Of a DNA stretch of 64,000 nucleotides, positions 42,389-52,437 are shown in pieces (position 1 is the stretch's first letter; each line of letters starts with the position of its first letter). The stretch comes from Catalinimonas niigatensis (lineage in GTDB: Bacteria; Bacteroidota; Bacteroidia; Cytophagales; Cyclobacteriaceae): positions 2,542,001 through 2,606,000 of the forward strand of contig NZ_CP119422.1 of assembly GCF_030506285.1 (NCBI RefSeq), in the 5' to 3' direction. The notes beneath the pieces are model-generated. The model saw only the letters and a list, made by a program, of their open reading frames with translations, did not search any database and was not told the origin of the DNA. A program made the position numbers and the translations under genes.

Positions 42389-42814
42389 TATTTAGAAGGG
42401 CTTAATCTTCTAACAGTCTCCGTAAATCATCTTAAACCTCAAGTTTTGAACTTCTTGCAAAGTTGTAAAAAGATTTAAGTAGTTAAACCTCAAAAACCTC
42501 ATCCTCTTTTTTGCAAAAATAAAGAAAGAGTATCAAACTTTTATTTTGATCAGAAAAACTACAGTCTTTGAATCTCCTGCCTTTCACACACCTCACTGTC
42601 TTCTCCTGGTTTTTTATTTACCGAAATAAGCATAGCTACTCTAATTTAAGTGTTTGTACTCTAAATTAAAAGTATATTCATGTGATTTCTGCAAAGTCAA
42701 AAACTACAAGCTGAAAAAAGTGGCTAGCTTAAAGGTCGCTTTTGCTGATTTGAGCTAAAGAGATTAGCTTCTTATCCAAATTACCTCACCTAAGCTTATT
42801 TTTGGACGGGAAAG
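42389..42814. other. AT-rich intergenic region with short direct repeat
   Basis: No gene. ACTCTAATTTAA (42638-42649) and ACTCTAAATTAA (42658-42669) are near-identical and 20 bp apart, a spacing that places them on the same helix face; meaning unknown. Confidence 0.35.
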
Positions 42815-44182
42815 TTACAGTAAATTCTTATCCTGAAAGTCTTCATAATAAACTTCCTGCCCATCTGGTTGACTAAGGCTGACATAGTTTACCAGACCCG
42901 TACCATGAAAGCGATAGGCAATGCCCACAATTCTGCTGCTTTTCTGGGGTAAGGGACCTTGGTAGGCCAACTGCCTATTGATGTGCAGACTAAGCTGTTG
43001 CTCTTTCGCTTCACAGCTGACTTGTATCCAGTCAGAAAAATCAGCACCGAATGCCAATAAGTTGATATCTTCTGTTTTCATTCCCTGTCCTTTCAATATG
43101 GTATCAAGGTTTGCCAGACAGCCGGAAATAGCCAGTGGAATGGTAAGCGGAGGCGCATTATCATATAAAATCACTACGCTACTATCCTGACAGACTGCTT
43201 TTCCCTCACTGAATGTACTTTTCACTTCTGTCTCCAGCATAAAATTATCGCTATACACCTCTCCAAACTCCCCCACATTATAGTAAGCAACCCAGGGTGT
43301 ATCGTTTTGGAGGTCCAGTTGGGTGCTTTCCAATGCTGGTTGGGAAAGTCCTAAGGTGCCCATACTGATGATATTTTCTTCAAAATAATGGGGTATCGGC
43401 TCACGCTCCACCAAAGCCAGCCAGCCATTCGTCCTGATCAGAAATTCCTGCTGTCTGACTACTTCCTTATCGACCATTAGCTTAGCCTGATAAGCACCGG
43501 GATAATAGAACATTGAAGTATGTCGGTGCTCCTGTTTAGATACTTCAACCCTCTGCTTGGGATCACCAGAGGGTTGAATATAAATCCTGTCTGTAGGGGC
43601 AGCAGAAGCATTGTAGTCAAAAATAACAGTATTGGGCAGTCCGGTAGTAACAGGATAGGCAACAAAAGAAAAGTCCTGTGTGGCTAAGGAAGATCTCACC
43701 TTCTCTTTGGCCTGCATAGAGAACATCAAACCGAAGAGAGCGCTTCCTCCTACCAAAAGCAGCAGCATGATCATAAACGATCTCATAATCACCTTCTTAT
43801 CCTGGCGGTATGTCTGGTCTGACAGACTTCTTGATTTTTTAAGCGCTATATCCTGCTTTGAGTTTTGAATGCTATCGGCAGCTACCGCTTTTTGCTTTTC
43901 CTCCTCAGATGAGCATTGCGTTTTAAGTACCCGCCAGTCAGAATAACCGGCAAATTGGGCGAGCACATTCAATGTAGTAGTCTGCGGAACACTTTCATAT
44001 TTCACTTTTCCCCATATTCTTTTAAGGGTAGTAGTGCTTAGGTTGGTTCCAGTTTCCTGAAATATCAACTCACTCAGGCAGATAAAGTCCTGGTTTACCC
44101 ATTGTTCAGCACTACCCCAGCCTAGCCGCTTTTCAATGCCTTGTCTGCACTTCAGAATATACGTTTGTTCGCTTTCTTTCAT
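42815..44182 (-). CDS. Membrane protein with N-terminal helical DNA-binding-like domain
   Basis: A 455-residue protein. The N-terminal about 90 residues (GIEKRLGWGSAEQWVNQDFI; STTTLKRIWGKVKYESVPQT) form a helical domain that recurs at the start of Bacteroidota membrane proteins and looks HTH-like. A membrane segment follows at about 133-152 and then a large outside region with a PKD-like beta part (IFDYNASAAPTDRIYIQPSG) and a concanavalin/laminin-like end (SQPDGQEVYYEDF). ATG 44182 removes a leader that reads as noncoding. It might be a one-piece membrane sensor, by inference from the domain order. Divergent from the DUF2723 gene. Confidence 0.65.
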   Translation of the reverse strand: MKESEQTYILKCRQGIEKRLGWGSAEQWVNQDFICLSELIFQETGTNLSTTTLKRIWGKVKYESVPQTTTLNVLAQFAGYSDWRVLKTQCSSEEEKQKAVAADSIQNSKQDIALKKSRSLSDQTYRQDKKVIMRSFMIMLLLLVGGSALFGLMFSMQAKEKVRSSLATQDFSFVAYPVTTGLPNTVIFDYNASAAPTDRIYIQPSGDPKQRVEVSKQEHRHTSMFYYPGAYQAKLMVDKEVVRQQEFLIRTNGWLALVEREPIPHYFEENIISMGTLGLSQPALESTQLDLQNDTPWVAYYNVGEFGEVYSDNFMLETEVKSTFSEGKAVCQDSSVVILYDNAPPLTIPLAISGCLANLDTILKGQGMKTEDINLLAFGADFSDWIQVSCEAKEQQLSLHINRQLAYQGPLPQKSSRIVGIAYRFHGTGLVNYVSLSQPDGQEVYYEDFQDKNLL

Positions 44183-44319
44183 CCTAAAACTATTTCCCAC
44201 AAAATAATCAAAAGTTTTCATAGCCCATAGTTTGCCTGTACCAACTTGTATGAACTTGAACAAGGTTTGTATAAGCATCCTGAGCAGGCTATGCTACATT
44301 TATCTCAAAAAAAGTGGAG

Positions 44320-47300
44320 ATGATATATCGTAGAATCAATCGCATTACAGGTTTCCTTCTATTCCTCATAGCCACCACTGTCTATACACTTACGGTGGAA
44401 GAGACAGTAAGTCTTTGGGACTGTGGGGAGTTTATTGCTGCTGCTTACAAATTACAGGTCCCTCATCCGCCAGGAGCACCTTTCTTCTTGTTGTTAGGAC
44501 GTATGTTCTCTTTCTTAGCAGGAGATAACACTGAACGGGTCGCCTTTTGGATCAATATGATTAGCGTGATTAGTAGTGGAGCAACAATCATGTTTTTGTA
44601 CTGGACGACTACCCTTCTGGGAATGAAAATACTAAAAGTATCTGAAGCGGACATGAAGCGGGAGCATATCATAGGGCTGGTCGGCAGCGGAACCGTTAGC
44701 GCCCTGGCTTATACTTTTTCTGACTCGTTTTGGTTTTCTGCCACCGAAGCAGAAGTTTACGGACTCTCGTCTTTTTTTACTGCTTTTGTGTTCTGGGCAA
44801 TACTCAAATGGGAACATATACACGCATCTGCTGCTCATCGCTGGCTCATCCTGATTGCTTATATGATGGGGCTCTCTATTGGTGTTCACCTGCTCAACCT
44901 GGTGACGATTCCAGCGTTGGCATTGATCTATTATTTTAACCGCTATCAGACTAGCCGTACAGGCATCATCATCACTTTGTTGGTAAGTATGATGATGATT
45001 GGCGTCATCATGGTCGGCATCATCCCCGGTCTGCCTTCACTGGCCGGTGCTTTTGAGATATTTTTCGTCAACAGTCTGGGATTACCTTTTGGTACAGGTT
45101 TTATCATGTTTGGCATACTGATACTGGGAAGCCTGATCTACGGCCTTTACTATTCTGTCAAAAATAAAAAAGCACTGCTCAACACTGCTTTACTTGCCCT
45201 TACTTTTATACTGATTGGCTATTCTTCTTACGCTCTGGTACTTATCCGTTCCAATTTTGATCTACCCATTGACGAGAACAATCCCGAAACGATCATCAGC
45301 TTTGTTTCTTATTTGAAAAGAGAGCAGTATGGCAGTCGTCCTTTACTATACGGGCCCAACTTTACTGCCGATTTGGTAGATCAAAAGCAGGGAAAGCCTG
45401 TGTATGAAAAAGGTGAGCATCAGTATATAGTCACCAACTATAAACTGGAAAATGTATACGATCCTGAGCAGTCTACCCTTTTCCCCCGGCTGTACAGCAA
45501 GCAGGATAACCATCCCGCGCTATACCGGCAATGGATGGGACTCAAGCCTCATGAATCTCCGGATTTCGGAGACAACCTCTCCTTTTTCTTCCGCTATCAA
45601 CTAGGGCATATGTACCTGCGTTATTTTATGTGGAACTTTGCCGGGCGTGAAAGCGACATCCAGCATGCCGGATGGCTGGCTCCCTGGGAAAGTAAGAAAG
45701 ACTTGCCGGAATCAATGGCTGACAATAAAGCCAGAAATAACTTTTTCATGCTCCCTCTTATATTGGGTCTTATTGGACTGTTTTATCAATTCAAAAAGGA
45801 TTTAAAAGGCTTTTCTGTCGTTGGTCTCTTGTTCATTTTAACAGGCATCGGGCTGGTGGTATATCTCAACTCTCCCCCGGTAGAACCTCGGGAAAGAGAC
45901 TACATTTACGTAGGCTCTTATTATGTTTTCGCCATCTGGATAGGTTTTGGAGTGATGGCGGTAGCACAGGGTTTCGCCCGAATATTACAGCATAAAGCCA
46001 AAGCAGGCTTTGCGGCAACCCTCATTTGCTTGTCTGTCCCTCTCATCATGGGAATACAGGGATGGGATGACCATGACCGTTCCGGCAGGTATTTTGCACT
46101 GGATATGGCCCGAAACTATCTGGCTTCCTGTGCCCCCAATGCCATATTATTTACCGGAGGAGATAATGACACTTTTCCTCTCTGGTACCTGCAGGAGGTA
46201 GAAGGATTCCGTACCGATGTAAGGGTTATTGTGTTGAGCTATGCCAATACCGACTGGTACATTGAACAGATGAAAAGATCGGCTTATGATTCTGAGCCAT
46301 TGCCCTTAAGTCTTACAAAAGAAAACTACAAACAGGGCGGCCCTAACGACTATCTGCCCTACATTGAGAGACCCGGCATCCAGGGGGCGATTAGTCTGAA
46401 ACAATATATGAAGCTGATCAGAGATGATTCACCGGCTTTGCAGATGCCAAATGCCGGTTTCAGGTACAATATTGTCCCTTCAGATCAATTTTATCTGGAT
46501 GTTGAAACTACAACGCCCAATGAAAGCAACAACCAGGCTTCTACTTCCTCCAATAATTTTTCTTCCATACCTGAAACATTGAGAGAGATCATTCCCAGCC
46601 AGCTACAACATCTGTACACTGACCGTATGCACATCCGCTTAAAAGGGAAAGAACTGGTGAAAAACGACCTGATGCTGTTGGATTTAATACTAACCAACAA
46701 GTGGCAACGACCTATTTATTTTAATCCTAACTCGCTTCAGGGTACCAACCTGGATTTAAGTGCTCATGTGGTACAGGAGGGCATGACTTTCAGGCTGCTA
46801 CCGGTAGAAAACCCTGATCCTTCCGATGTACTGGTAAATAGTGAAACGATGTACAATAATCTGATGCAGAAGTTCTCTTTCCGGCAACTGGATAATCCCG
46901 ATATCTACTATAGTACCGAAGACCATATGAATCGTGGTGTCGCAGTATACCGGCAGTGGTTTAACGAACTCATAGATACGCTGATCAGGGAGGGGAAAGA
47001 AGAAAAAGCCAAAGCAGCTTTGCATAAATATATGGACAACTTACTTGCTCAGAAGAACACCCTTGACTTTAGCACTGTGCAGGTCGTTAAATTCTTGTTT
47101 CAGCTCAACGAGCAGGCAGAGGCCATTGCATTGAGCCAGAAGTTACATTATAATTCTACCCAGTTGCTGGATTACTATCTGAGTAACGCAAAGCCAAGCG
47201 ATACTCTGGAAATCAACAGGAACCTATTTGTTCTCCATACATTGGCTGAAATATTGAAATCATACCAAGCAGAACTGGCACAAGCCGTGAGCAAAGACTT

Positions 47301-47337
47301 ATATCATTACTATCAAGCGTTTGAAAATTCATTATAA
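44320..47337 (+). CDS. DUF2723 membrane glycosyltransferase-like protein
   Basis: A 1005-residue protein of the DUF2723 family. The front half has about ten membrane segments and the conserved acidic pattern YTLTVEETVSLWDCGEFIAA with the loop VPHPPGAPFFLLLGRMFS. The C-terminal half is soluble (FTGGDNDTFPLWYLQEVEGF). The family is related to protein O-mannosyltransferases and other lipid-linked sugar transferases (GT-C fold). ATG 44320 is preferred to the GTG two codons earlier. Substrate unknown; it may glycosylate surface proteins or glycolipids. Confidence 0.88.
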   Translation: MIYRRINRITGFLLFLIATTVYTLTVEETVSLWDCGEFIAAAYKLQVPHPPGAPFFLLLGRMFSFLAGDNTERVAFWINMISVISSGATIMFLYWTTTLLGMKILKVSEADMKREHIIGLVGSGTVSALAYTFSDSFWFSATEAEVYGLSSFFTAFVFWAILKWEHIHASAAHRWLILIAYMMGLSIGVHLLNLVTIPALALIYYFNRYQTSRTGIIITLLVSMMMIGVIMVGIIPGLPSLAGAFEIFFVNSLGLPFGTGFIMFGILILGSLIYGLYYSVKNKKALLNTALLALTFILIGYSSYALVLIRSNFDLPIDENNPETIISFVSYLKREQYGSRPLLYGPNFTADLVDQKQGKPVYEKGEHQYIVTNYKLENVYDPEQSTLFPRLYSKQDNHPALYRQWMGLKPHESPDFGDNLSFFFRYQLGHMYLRYFMWNFAGRESDIQHAGWLAPWESKKDLPESMADNKARNNFFMLPLILGLIGLFYQFKKDLKGFSVVGLLFILTGIGLVVYLNSPPVEPRERDYIYVGSYYVFAIWIGFGVMAVAQGFARILQHKAKAGFAATLICLSVPLIMGIQGWDDHDRSGRYFALDMARNYLASCAPNAILFTGGDNDTFPLWYLQEVEGFRTDVRVIVLSYANTDWYIEQMKRSAYDSEPLPLSLTKENYKQGGPNDYLPYIERPGIQGAISLKQYMKLIRDDSPALQMPNAGFRYNIVPSDQFYLDVETTTPNESNNQASTSSNNFSSIPETLREIIPSQLQHLYTDRMHIRLKGKELVKNDLMLLDLILTNKWQRPIYFNPNSLQGTNLDLSAHVVQEGMTFRLLPVENPDPSDVLVNSETMYNNLMQKFSFRQLDNPDIYYSTEDHMNRGVAVYRQWFNELIDTLIREGKEEKAKAALHKYMDNLLAQKNTLDFSTVQVVKFLFQLNEQAEAIALSQKLHYNSTQLLDYYLSNAKPSDTLEINRNLFVLHTLAEILKSYQAELAQAVSKDLYHYYQAFENSL

Positions 47338-47363
47338 AGGTTATTATAAATCGCTGACAAACT

Positions 47364-48038
47364 TCACTCCTCCAGCTTACCATCGGTCAAATGGATCACA
47401 TGGTCGGAGCGTTCAGCAAAATCATCATCGTGGGTGACCATGAGCATGGTTTGATGTTTTTCAACAGATAACTTTTTCAGCAGATCAAACACCAGATCTG
47501 AATTGTAGGAGTCTAAGTTGCCGGTAGGCTCATCTCCCATCACAATCAATGGATCATTGATTAAGGCCCTGGCAATGGCCACCCGCTGCTGCTGCCCGCC
47601 AGATAGTAAAGAGGCTCTTTTTTTAGCCTGATCTTCAATCCCCAAAATTTTGAGCAATTCATAAGTATTATGTTCAATCTCTTCTTTGTGCAAAGCTTTG
47701 AGTTTTAGAGCAGGTAACTTAATATTTTCAAGGACAGTAAACTCCGGCAGGAGGTAGTGAAACTGAAATACAAATCCAATATGATGATTTCTGAAGTCAG
47801 CCAGCCAGCGATTGCTTTTACCACGCATTTCTTCCCCATTGATTTTGATACTTCCGTCAAAATCGGTATCCATCGTAGAGAGCAGATACATCAAGGTAGA
47901 TTTACCGCTTCCTGATTTGCCGGTGATAGATACAAATTTTCCTTTTTCAATATCAAAACTGATGTCTTTCAAAACATGCAATTCCGTTGGTTGATGAAAG
48001 AACTTGTTTACCTTTCTAACTTCTAACAGATTCATCAT
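47364..48038 (-). CDS. ABC transporter ATP-binding protein (LolD/MacB type)
   Basis: A 224-residue ATPase: Walker [11 protein letters not shown]-loop [13 protein letters not shown], signature [15 protein letters not shown], Walker [14 protein letters not shown]-loop VTHDD. The length and the GNLD motif match MacB/LolD subfamilies that power mechanotransmission rather than import. It follows the permease gene with a 1-bp overlap (TAATG). Confidence 0.92.
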   Translation of the reverse strand: MMNLLEVRKVNKFFHQPTELHVLKDISFDIEKGKFVSITGKSGSGKSTLMYLLSTMDTDFDGSIKINGEEMRGKSNRWLADFRNHHIGFVFQFHYLLPEFTVLENIKLPALKLKALHKEEIEHNTYELLKILGIEDQAKKRASLLSGGQQQRVAIARALINDPLIVMGDEPTGNLDSYNSDLVFDLLKKLSVEKHQTMLMVTHDDDFAERSDHVIHLTDGKLEE

Positions 48039-49300
48039 TATCCTCTTAATATGGTGATAGGATCAACTTTTGCTGCGTTGCGGGAAGGAATGTAACCGGC
48101 CAGTGCAGTGGTTAATATGCCAAAAATAAAACCAGTGACATAATAACTGACATCAAAACTTACCGGCAAATGATCCATCGTAATCATAACATCGCTTTCA
48201 AAAGGCATCTGTGAGAGTCCGTAGGCTGCAAAAAAACCGGATATTAAGCCAAGTACAGCTCCAGCTACACCAATCACAAGTGCCTGAGTGAGGAATACCC
48301 AACGAATATCTGTATCAGAAAAACCCATTGCTTTGAGGATCGCAATATCTTTCATCTTTTCGTAAATCATCATGGTCAGGATATTGTAAATACCAAAGCC
48401 CGCTACCAGCAAAATCATAACAGCCACCCCATAAGTCATCATCTGACGTAGTATTTCTCCTTCCAGCAAGGTGGCATTATCCTTCATCCAGTCAGATCCC
48501 TGATAGTCGTGTTGGTTTTGCAGTTCCTGCGACATCTCCGGAGCCTGATCCATATCATGCAGCTTGATTTTGATATCGGTGATGTAGGAGGCAGGTACAT
48601 TCAGAAAACGCTGTACCGTACTTAGGCTGGCGTAGCTTTGCTGCTTGTCAATATCCACCAGACCCGTTTTGAAAATACCGACAATAGTTACGAAGAAGTT
48701 ATTGCCATTCTCTGTGGTTACATTGAGTTGATCACCTGTTTGGACATTCAATCTTTTTGCCAGGCCAATTCCCATCACCAGGCTGTTGGGTACGGTGGAA
48801 AGCTCACGAAAACTGCCTTCTTCTAATTTATCCTGCAAATTGAAAAGCGCATTTTCATTCTCAAAATCAATCCCATTGACTATTCCATTGATCGAACTGG
48901 GACCAAAACGATAAAACACCTGCGAACTGATAGAACCAGATACCGCCTGTACCTTAGGGTCTTGTTGTAGCTCCTGTACCACCTGCTTACCATCTTTTAG
49001 GTTAAGCCCTATGTCTTTAGGTTTGATATGATGTACAATATTGATAGCATCCGGTTTCACATCATCCAGTACTGTTCTTTCAGCAATTTGTGCCTCATTG
49101 TACAGACGCAGATGGGGAGATTGTTCAAAGACAACATCTCTGGTATAATTATTTACCCCGATCATAAAGCTGATCATAAAGATAAACACCATGATACCGA
49201 ATGTGACCCCTATGGTAGCGATGATCGTCTGCCTCATCTTGGCCCTCATATGCGTAAAAGCAATGGAAGAAGCAAGCCGTATGTCTGTGAAAAATTTCAT
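48038..49300 (-). CDS. MacB/FtsX-type ABC permease
   Basis: A 420-residue permease with one N-terminal membrane helix (about 28-50, TIIATIGVTFGIMVFIFMIS), a large periplasmic MacB-PCD domain, and three C-terminal helices (about 290-315, 338-365, 388-408). This is the MacB/LolC topology. Together with the HlyD and TolC genes upstream it should form a tripartite exporter. Export substrate unknown. Confidence 0.9.
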   Translation of the reverse strand: MKFFTDIRLASSIAFTHMRAKMRQTIIATIGVTFGIMVFIFMISFMIGVNNYTRDVVFEQSPHLRLYNEAQIAERTVLDDVKPDAINIVHHIKPKDIGLNLKDGKQVVQELQQDPKVQAVSGSISSQVFYRFGPSSINGIVNGIDFENENALFNLQDKLEEGSFRELSTVPNSLVMGIGLAKRLNVQTGDQLNVTTENGNNFFVTIVGIFKTGLVDIDKQQSYASLSTVQRFLNVPASYITDIKIKLHDMDQAPEMSQELQNQHDYQGSDWMKDNATLLEGEILRQMMTYGVAVMILLVAGFGIYNILTMMIYEKMKDIAILKAMGFSDTDIRWVFLTQALVIGVAGAVLGLISGFFAAYGLSQMPFESDVMITMDHLPVSFDVSYYVTGFIFGILTTALAGYIPSRNAAKVDPITILRG

Positions 49301-49411
49301 GGGAAGACAAATTATGATAAGTAATCAGACAGTATTAAAGTAAAAACCTATACAAATACCTGGTTTTTGATCAGGCTTTTTAACTTGAGGTCTTCAACCT
49401 TTAGCGCGCCA

Positions 49412-50506
49412 TTATTGCTCTTTCTTTACAATGGTATCTCCGGCTTTCAGGCCACTGATTACTTCTACCCACTGTCCGTTCCTGCTACCGGCCTCGATGC
49501 TTTTTTTCTGCACCTCATCCCCTGTTTTTACATTTACACTATCACCACTCAGCAGGTAATCAGCAGGAATTACCAGCACTCTGGCATTTTCACGAATGAT
49601 AATATTGGCCTCTACGGAAGATTGTGGATATAACGCATTGTTGGTATATACATCCGCTTCTACTTCAAAGCTGCGGGTTTCTTTTTGGAGTACCGGAATA
49701 ATCTTACTGATCTTTGCTTCAAACTGTTGGTCAGCATGCATTTCAGTTTGAAAATACACTCTTTGTCCCAGCTTGATTTTGTTGATATCTCTTTCGTCCA
49801 CCAATAATTCAAGTCTGGAATTTTCAGCATCTCCTACCAATGCTACTGGCTCGCCTGGCTGTACCAGGCTACCTTCGTCATGGTATACCCGAAATACTTT
49901 GCCGTGGAATGGACTGGCCAGCAGTTTTCCTTCACGTGACTGACCCAACTGGGCCAACTGCTGCTCTGCCTGAAGTAGGTTGCGGTTCAACTCATTGCTA
50001 CGACTTTGATACTGTTGCTGTAAAGCCAGGAATTCTGTTCGGCTGCTTTCTGATTGCAGGCTGGCCTGCTCCGCTTCTCTTAGAGGTACGGCTCTTTCTG
50101 AGGCTAATTCCTCGTAGCGAACAGCATTAAGAGAATCCTGCAAATACCTCTCCCTGGCCAGACGAATTCTACTCTTCAGTTCATCCAATACGGCAGACTG
50201 ATCTCCCGCCATATCCCTGGCAAGAGATACCTGACGGGTAAGGATCTCCAGTTGCCTATTTTCACTGGGAGTACCTAATACAGCAATCACACTTCCACTA
50301 TCTATTTCATTCCCTTCATCTACCAGAATTCGTATAATTCTGTCGGGTGTATTCACTTCCATAAACTGATAATGAGCAGGCATGATCTGGCCGGACGCAT
50401 ATACAGCTTCATTGAAATCCTGTTCTTGTACTACAAAGGTTTCTTCTGAACCGTCACAAGCAAGCAATACACTGGATAAAGTGACAAAAAGCAAGCATCT
50501 ATTCAT
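49412..50506 (-). CDS. Periplasmic adaptor (HlyD/MacA type) lipoprotein
   Basis: A 364-residue membrane-fusion protein with lipobox SVLLAC. Domains run biotinyl-lipoyl half, long coiled coil (ELKSRIRLARERYLQDSLNA to SRSNELNRNLLQAEQQLAQL), second lipoyl half (LLASPFHGKVFRVYHDEGSL), beta barrel (RVYFQTEMHADQQFEAKISK) and membrane-proximal domain. It connects the MacB-like permease with the TolC-like channel. Confidence 0.9.
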   Translation of the reverse strand: MNRCLLFVTLSSVLLACDGSEETFVVQEQDFNEAVYASGQIMPAHYQFMEVNTPDRIIRILVDEGNEIDSGSVIAVLGTPSENRQLEILTRQVSLARDMAGDQSAVLDELKSRIRLARERYLQDSLNAVRYEELASERAVPLREAEQASLQSESSRTEFLALQQQYQSRSNELNRNLLQAEQQLAQLGQSREGKLLASPFHGKVFRVYHDEGSLVQPGEPVALVGDAENSRLELLVDERDINKIKLGQRVYFQTEMHADQQFEAKISKIIPVLQKETRSFEVEADVYTNNALYPQSSVEANIIIRENARVLVIPADYLLSGDSVNVKTGDEVQKKSIEAGSRNGQWVEVISGLKAGDTIVKKEQ

Positions 50507-50517
50507 GAGGGATTAAT

Positions 50518-51825
50518 TTAATTGTCTTGCAGGTAAGTTAATTCCACATAGTGTTGAAGATAGTCTAATCTTGCTTGGCTTAACCTCTGCTGCACACGAT
50601 AGAGATCATCCTGAATCTGCCTCAGTTGCAGCATATCAATAATTCCTTTTTCTATTTTCGACATTGACAGAATTTCATTCTGCCTTGCCAGCCTAAGATT
50701 TTCCTGCTGGTTTTGCCAAACTTCATAAGCCTGTTCTAATTGCATCATTTCCTGTTGGAACACTCTTTCCTGCTCTTCCTGGTAGCGATCAAATTGATAA
50801 GAAGCTTGTTTCCATTGTGCCTTTTGCTGTGCTGGCTCATAGAGCATCTGCCGGAGGGACAAAATCGGGATATTGAGTTTTAATCCTATAGACCCAACAT
50901 TGTACCACTCGCCTCCCTCAAAGAAATCAAAAGAGTTTCTGAAGGCAACGCGTTGAAAACCAGCCACCGCAGATAAATTGGGAAGCATTCGGGAGCGGGA
51001 TACTTTCCATTGTTGTTCCGCCTGTATTTGCTGTAAACTCCTTAAGTTATAATCAGGAAGTTGAGTGGCATTAAATTCATACAAATGAAGTTCGGGCATC
51101 TCAGCATCCTCTTGAATCGTCAGACTATCATTCAGTGGGTATCCCATCCAGAATTTCAGGTCCAGATAAGCAGCACGTAGCGCGATACCTGCCTGTGCAC
51201 GACCTTCCAGTCTGTCATTGAGCAGGGTCAGCGACTGGTTGAAGGTGATTTGATCGGTGATCCCTTTTTCATATTGCAATGTGATCAGGCGATGGATTTC
51301 TACATAGCTGTCATACAGTTGACGAACGGCATGCAGATTTTCCTTTTCACTTTGTACATGATGAAAGGACATGCGTACATTCTTTAGCAACTGTTGCTTC
51401 AAGGAATGAAGTTCACCCTCTGCCATCTGTACCTGCAAACTGCTAAGTTTTACCGACTGCCATGTCTGAGGGTCAATCAGTTTTAAACTTGCATCTGCAC
51501 CAAAACTAGCTGTCCAGGGCGTACTGATCCTGACGGGAACAAAAGTTCCTGGTTCACCTCCCACCAGTTCGGCAGGAAATGCCTGCACCGGGATTTGCCA
51601 GTAATGATTCATTTCAGCCCGCCCAGTGATTTCTGGTAATAAACCTGAAAGGGAAGCCTGCTGACTACTAATAGACGCCTGCACAGCTTCTTCCTGGGCA
51701 AGCAAATCCTTGTTATGTTGTTCAGCATATTGCAGGCACTGCTCCAGAGACCATTCCTGGGCAATGGCAGAGAACCGGAAGATGAGCGAGAGCAGTACTA
51801 TGGCTGTTGTTACAATGATTTTCAT
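50518..51825 (-). CDS. TolC-family outer-membrane channel protein
   Basis: A 435-residue outer-membrane efflux protein. ATG 51825 gives a signal peptide (VTTAIVLLSLIFRFSAIAQ). Two repeats of the TolC helical barrel are visible: SLEQCLQYAEQHNKDLLAQE and NLRSLQQIQAEQQWKVSRSR, each with long helices. It is the first gene of the export operon and starts 118 bp after one of the operator palindromes. Confidence 0.9.
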   Translation of the reverse strand: MKIIVTTAIVLLSLIFRFSAIAQEWSLEQCLQYAEQHNKDLLAQEEAVQASISSQQASLSGLLPEITGRAEMNHYWQIPVQAFPAELVGGEPGTFVPVRISTPWTASFGADASLKLIDPQTWQSVKLSSLQVQMAEGELHSLKQQLLKNVRMSFHHVQSEKENLHAVRQLYDSYVEIHRLITLQYEKGITDQITFNQSLTLLNDRLEGRAQAGIALRAAYLDLKFWMGYPLNDSLTIQEDAEMPELHLYEFNATQLPDYNLRSLQQIQAEQQWKVSRSRMLPNLSAVAGFQRVAFRNSFDFFEGGEWYNVGSIGLKLNIPILSLRQMLYEPAQQKAQWKQASYQFDRYQEEQERVFQQEMMQLEQAYEVWQNQQENLRLARQNEILSMSKIEKGIIDMLQLRQIQDDLYRVQQRLSQARLDYLQHYVELTYLQDN

Positions 51826-51942
51826 CTCTTCTTCGTCTTTTATCAATGGCTATAAGTATCAGAATAAGCTTCTTTTACTTCACCCTGTTGGAAAGTTGAA
51901 GTATATCATAGGGATGGAAAGCAGTATAACTTGGTTTTTATA

Positions 51943-51960
51943 GTTCTTTATAATGAGAAC
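51943..51960. promoter_or_regulatory. Operator-like palindrome upstream of the export operon
   Basis: GTTCTTTATAATGAGAAC, part of the larger inverted repeat ATAGTTCT-8 nt-AGAACTAT (51940-51963). A near copy (16 of 18 bases) lies upstream of the regulator gene. It sits between the regulator stop and the tolC-like start, where a repressor would block the operon. Confidence 0.7.
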
Positions 51961-51975
51961 TATATTCGTACATTT

Positions 51976-52437
51976 TTAACTCCTCTCATCCCATGCAATG
52001 GTTTTTTTCCATCTCTCAAAGATGATGGGAAACTCAACCAGCATCATTTTGTATAGTAAAATTGTCCGATCCAGTTCTTTGGCAAAAGCATCGTCAATAT
52101 TCCTGATAGATTTTACATCCTCCAGCATATCAGAAATAAGTTTAAACTTAGCAGTCACATTTTTTTCGCTAAACATACTTTCAAAATTCACAAAGAAATA
52201 GCGCTTTCTTTGTCCTCCTATGGTTTTATATTCAGCCATACTGGTAGAAGTAAGCATTTTTAGCGCATTGGAAACTGCGCTTTTACTCACTTTTAAATAG
52301 CTTACCAAGTCTTCGAAAGTAGCCCCTTCCTGCGGGCTTAATAGCAAGTATATATACACCCTAGCAGCTACCGGCGTAAGACCCATTCCTTCCATTACCC
52401 TACCATAATGCTCTATATGATCTCTGTGTTGCTCCAA
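51976..52437 (-). CDS. GbsR/MarR-family transcriptional regulator
   Basis: A 153-residue winged-helix regulator: GRVMEGMGLTPVAARVYIYL, GATFEDLVSYLKVSKSAVSN (helix-turn-helix) and SMAEYKTIGGQRKRYFFVNF (wing). This matches the GbsR branch. The start is TTG 52437, since the next ATG at 52395 would cut helix 1. It precedes the tolC-hlyD-ABC operon in the same direction and is flanked on both sides by matching palindromes, so it probably controls itself and the exporter. Confidence 0.85.
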   Translation of the reverse strand: MEQHRDHIEHYGRVMEGMGLTPVAARVYIYLLLSPQEGATFEDLVSYLKVSKSAVSNALKMLTSTSMAEYKTIGGQRKRYFFVNFESMFSEKNVTAKFKLISDMLEDVKSIRNIDDAFAKELDRTILLYKMMLVEFPIIFERWKKTIAWDERS

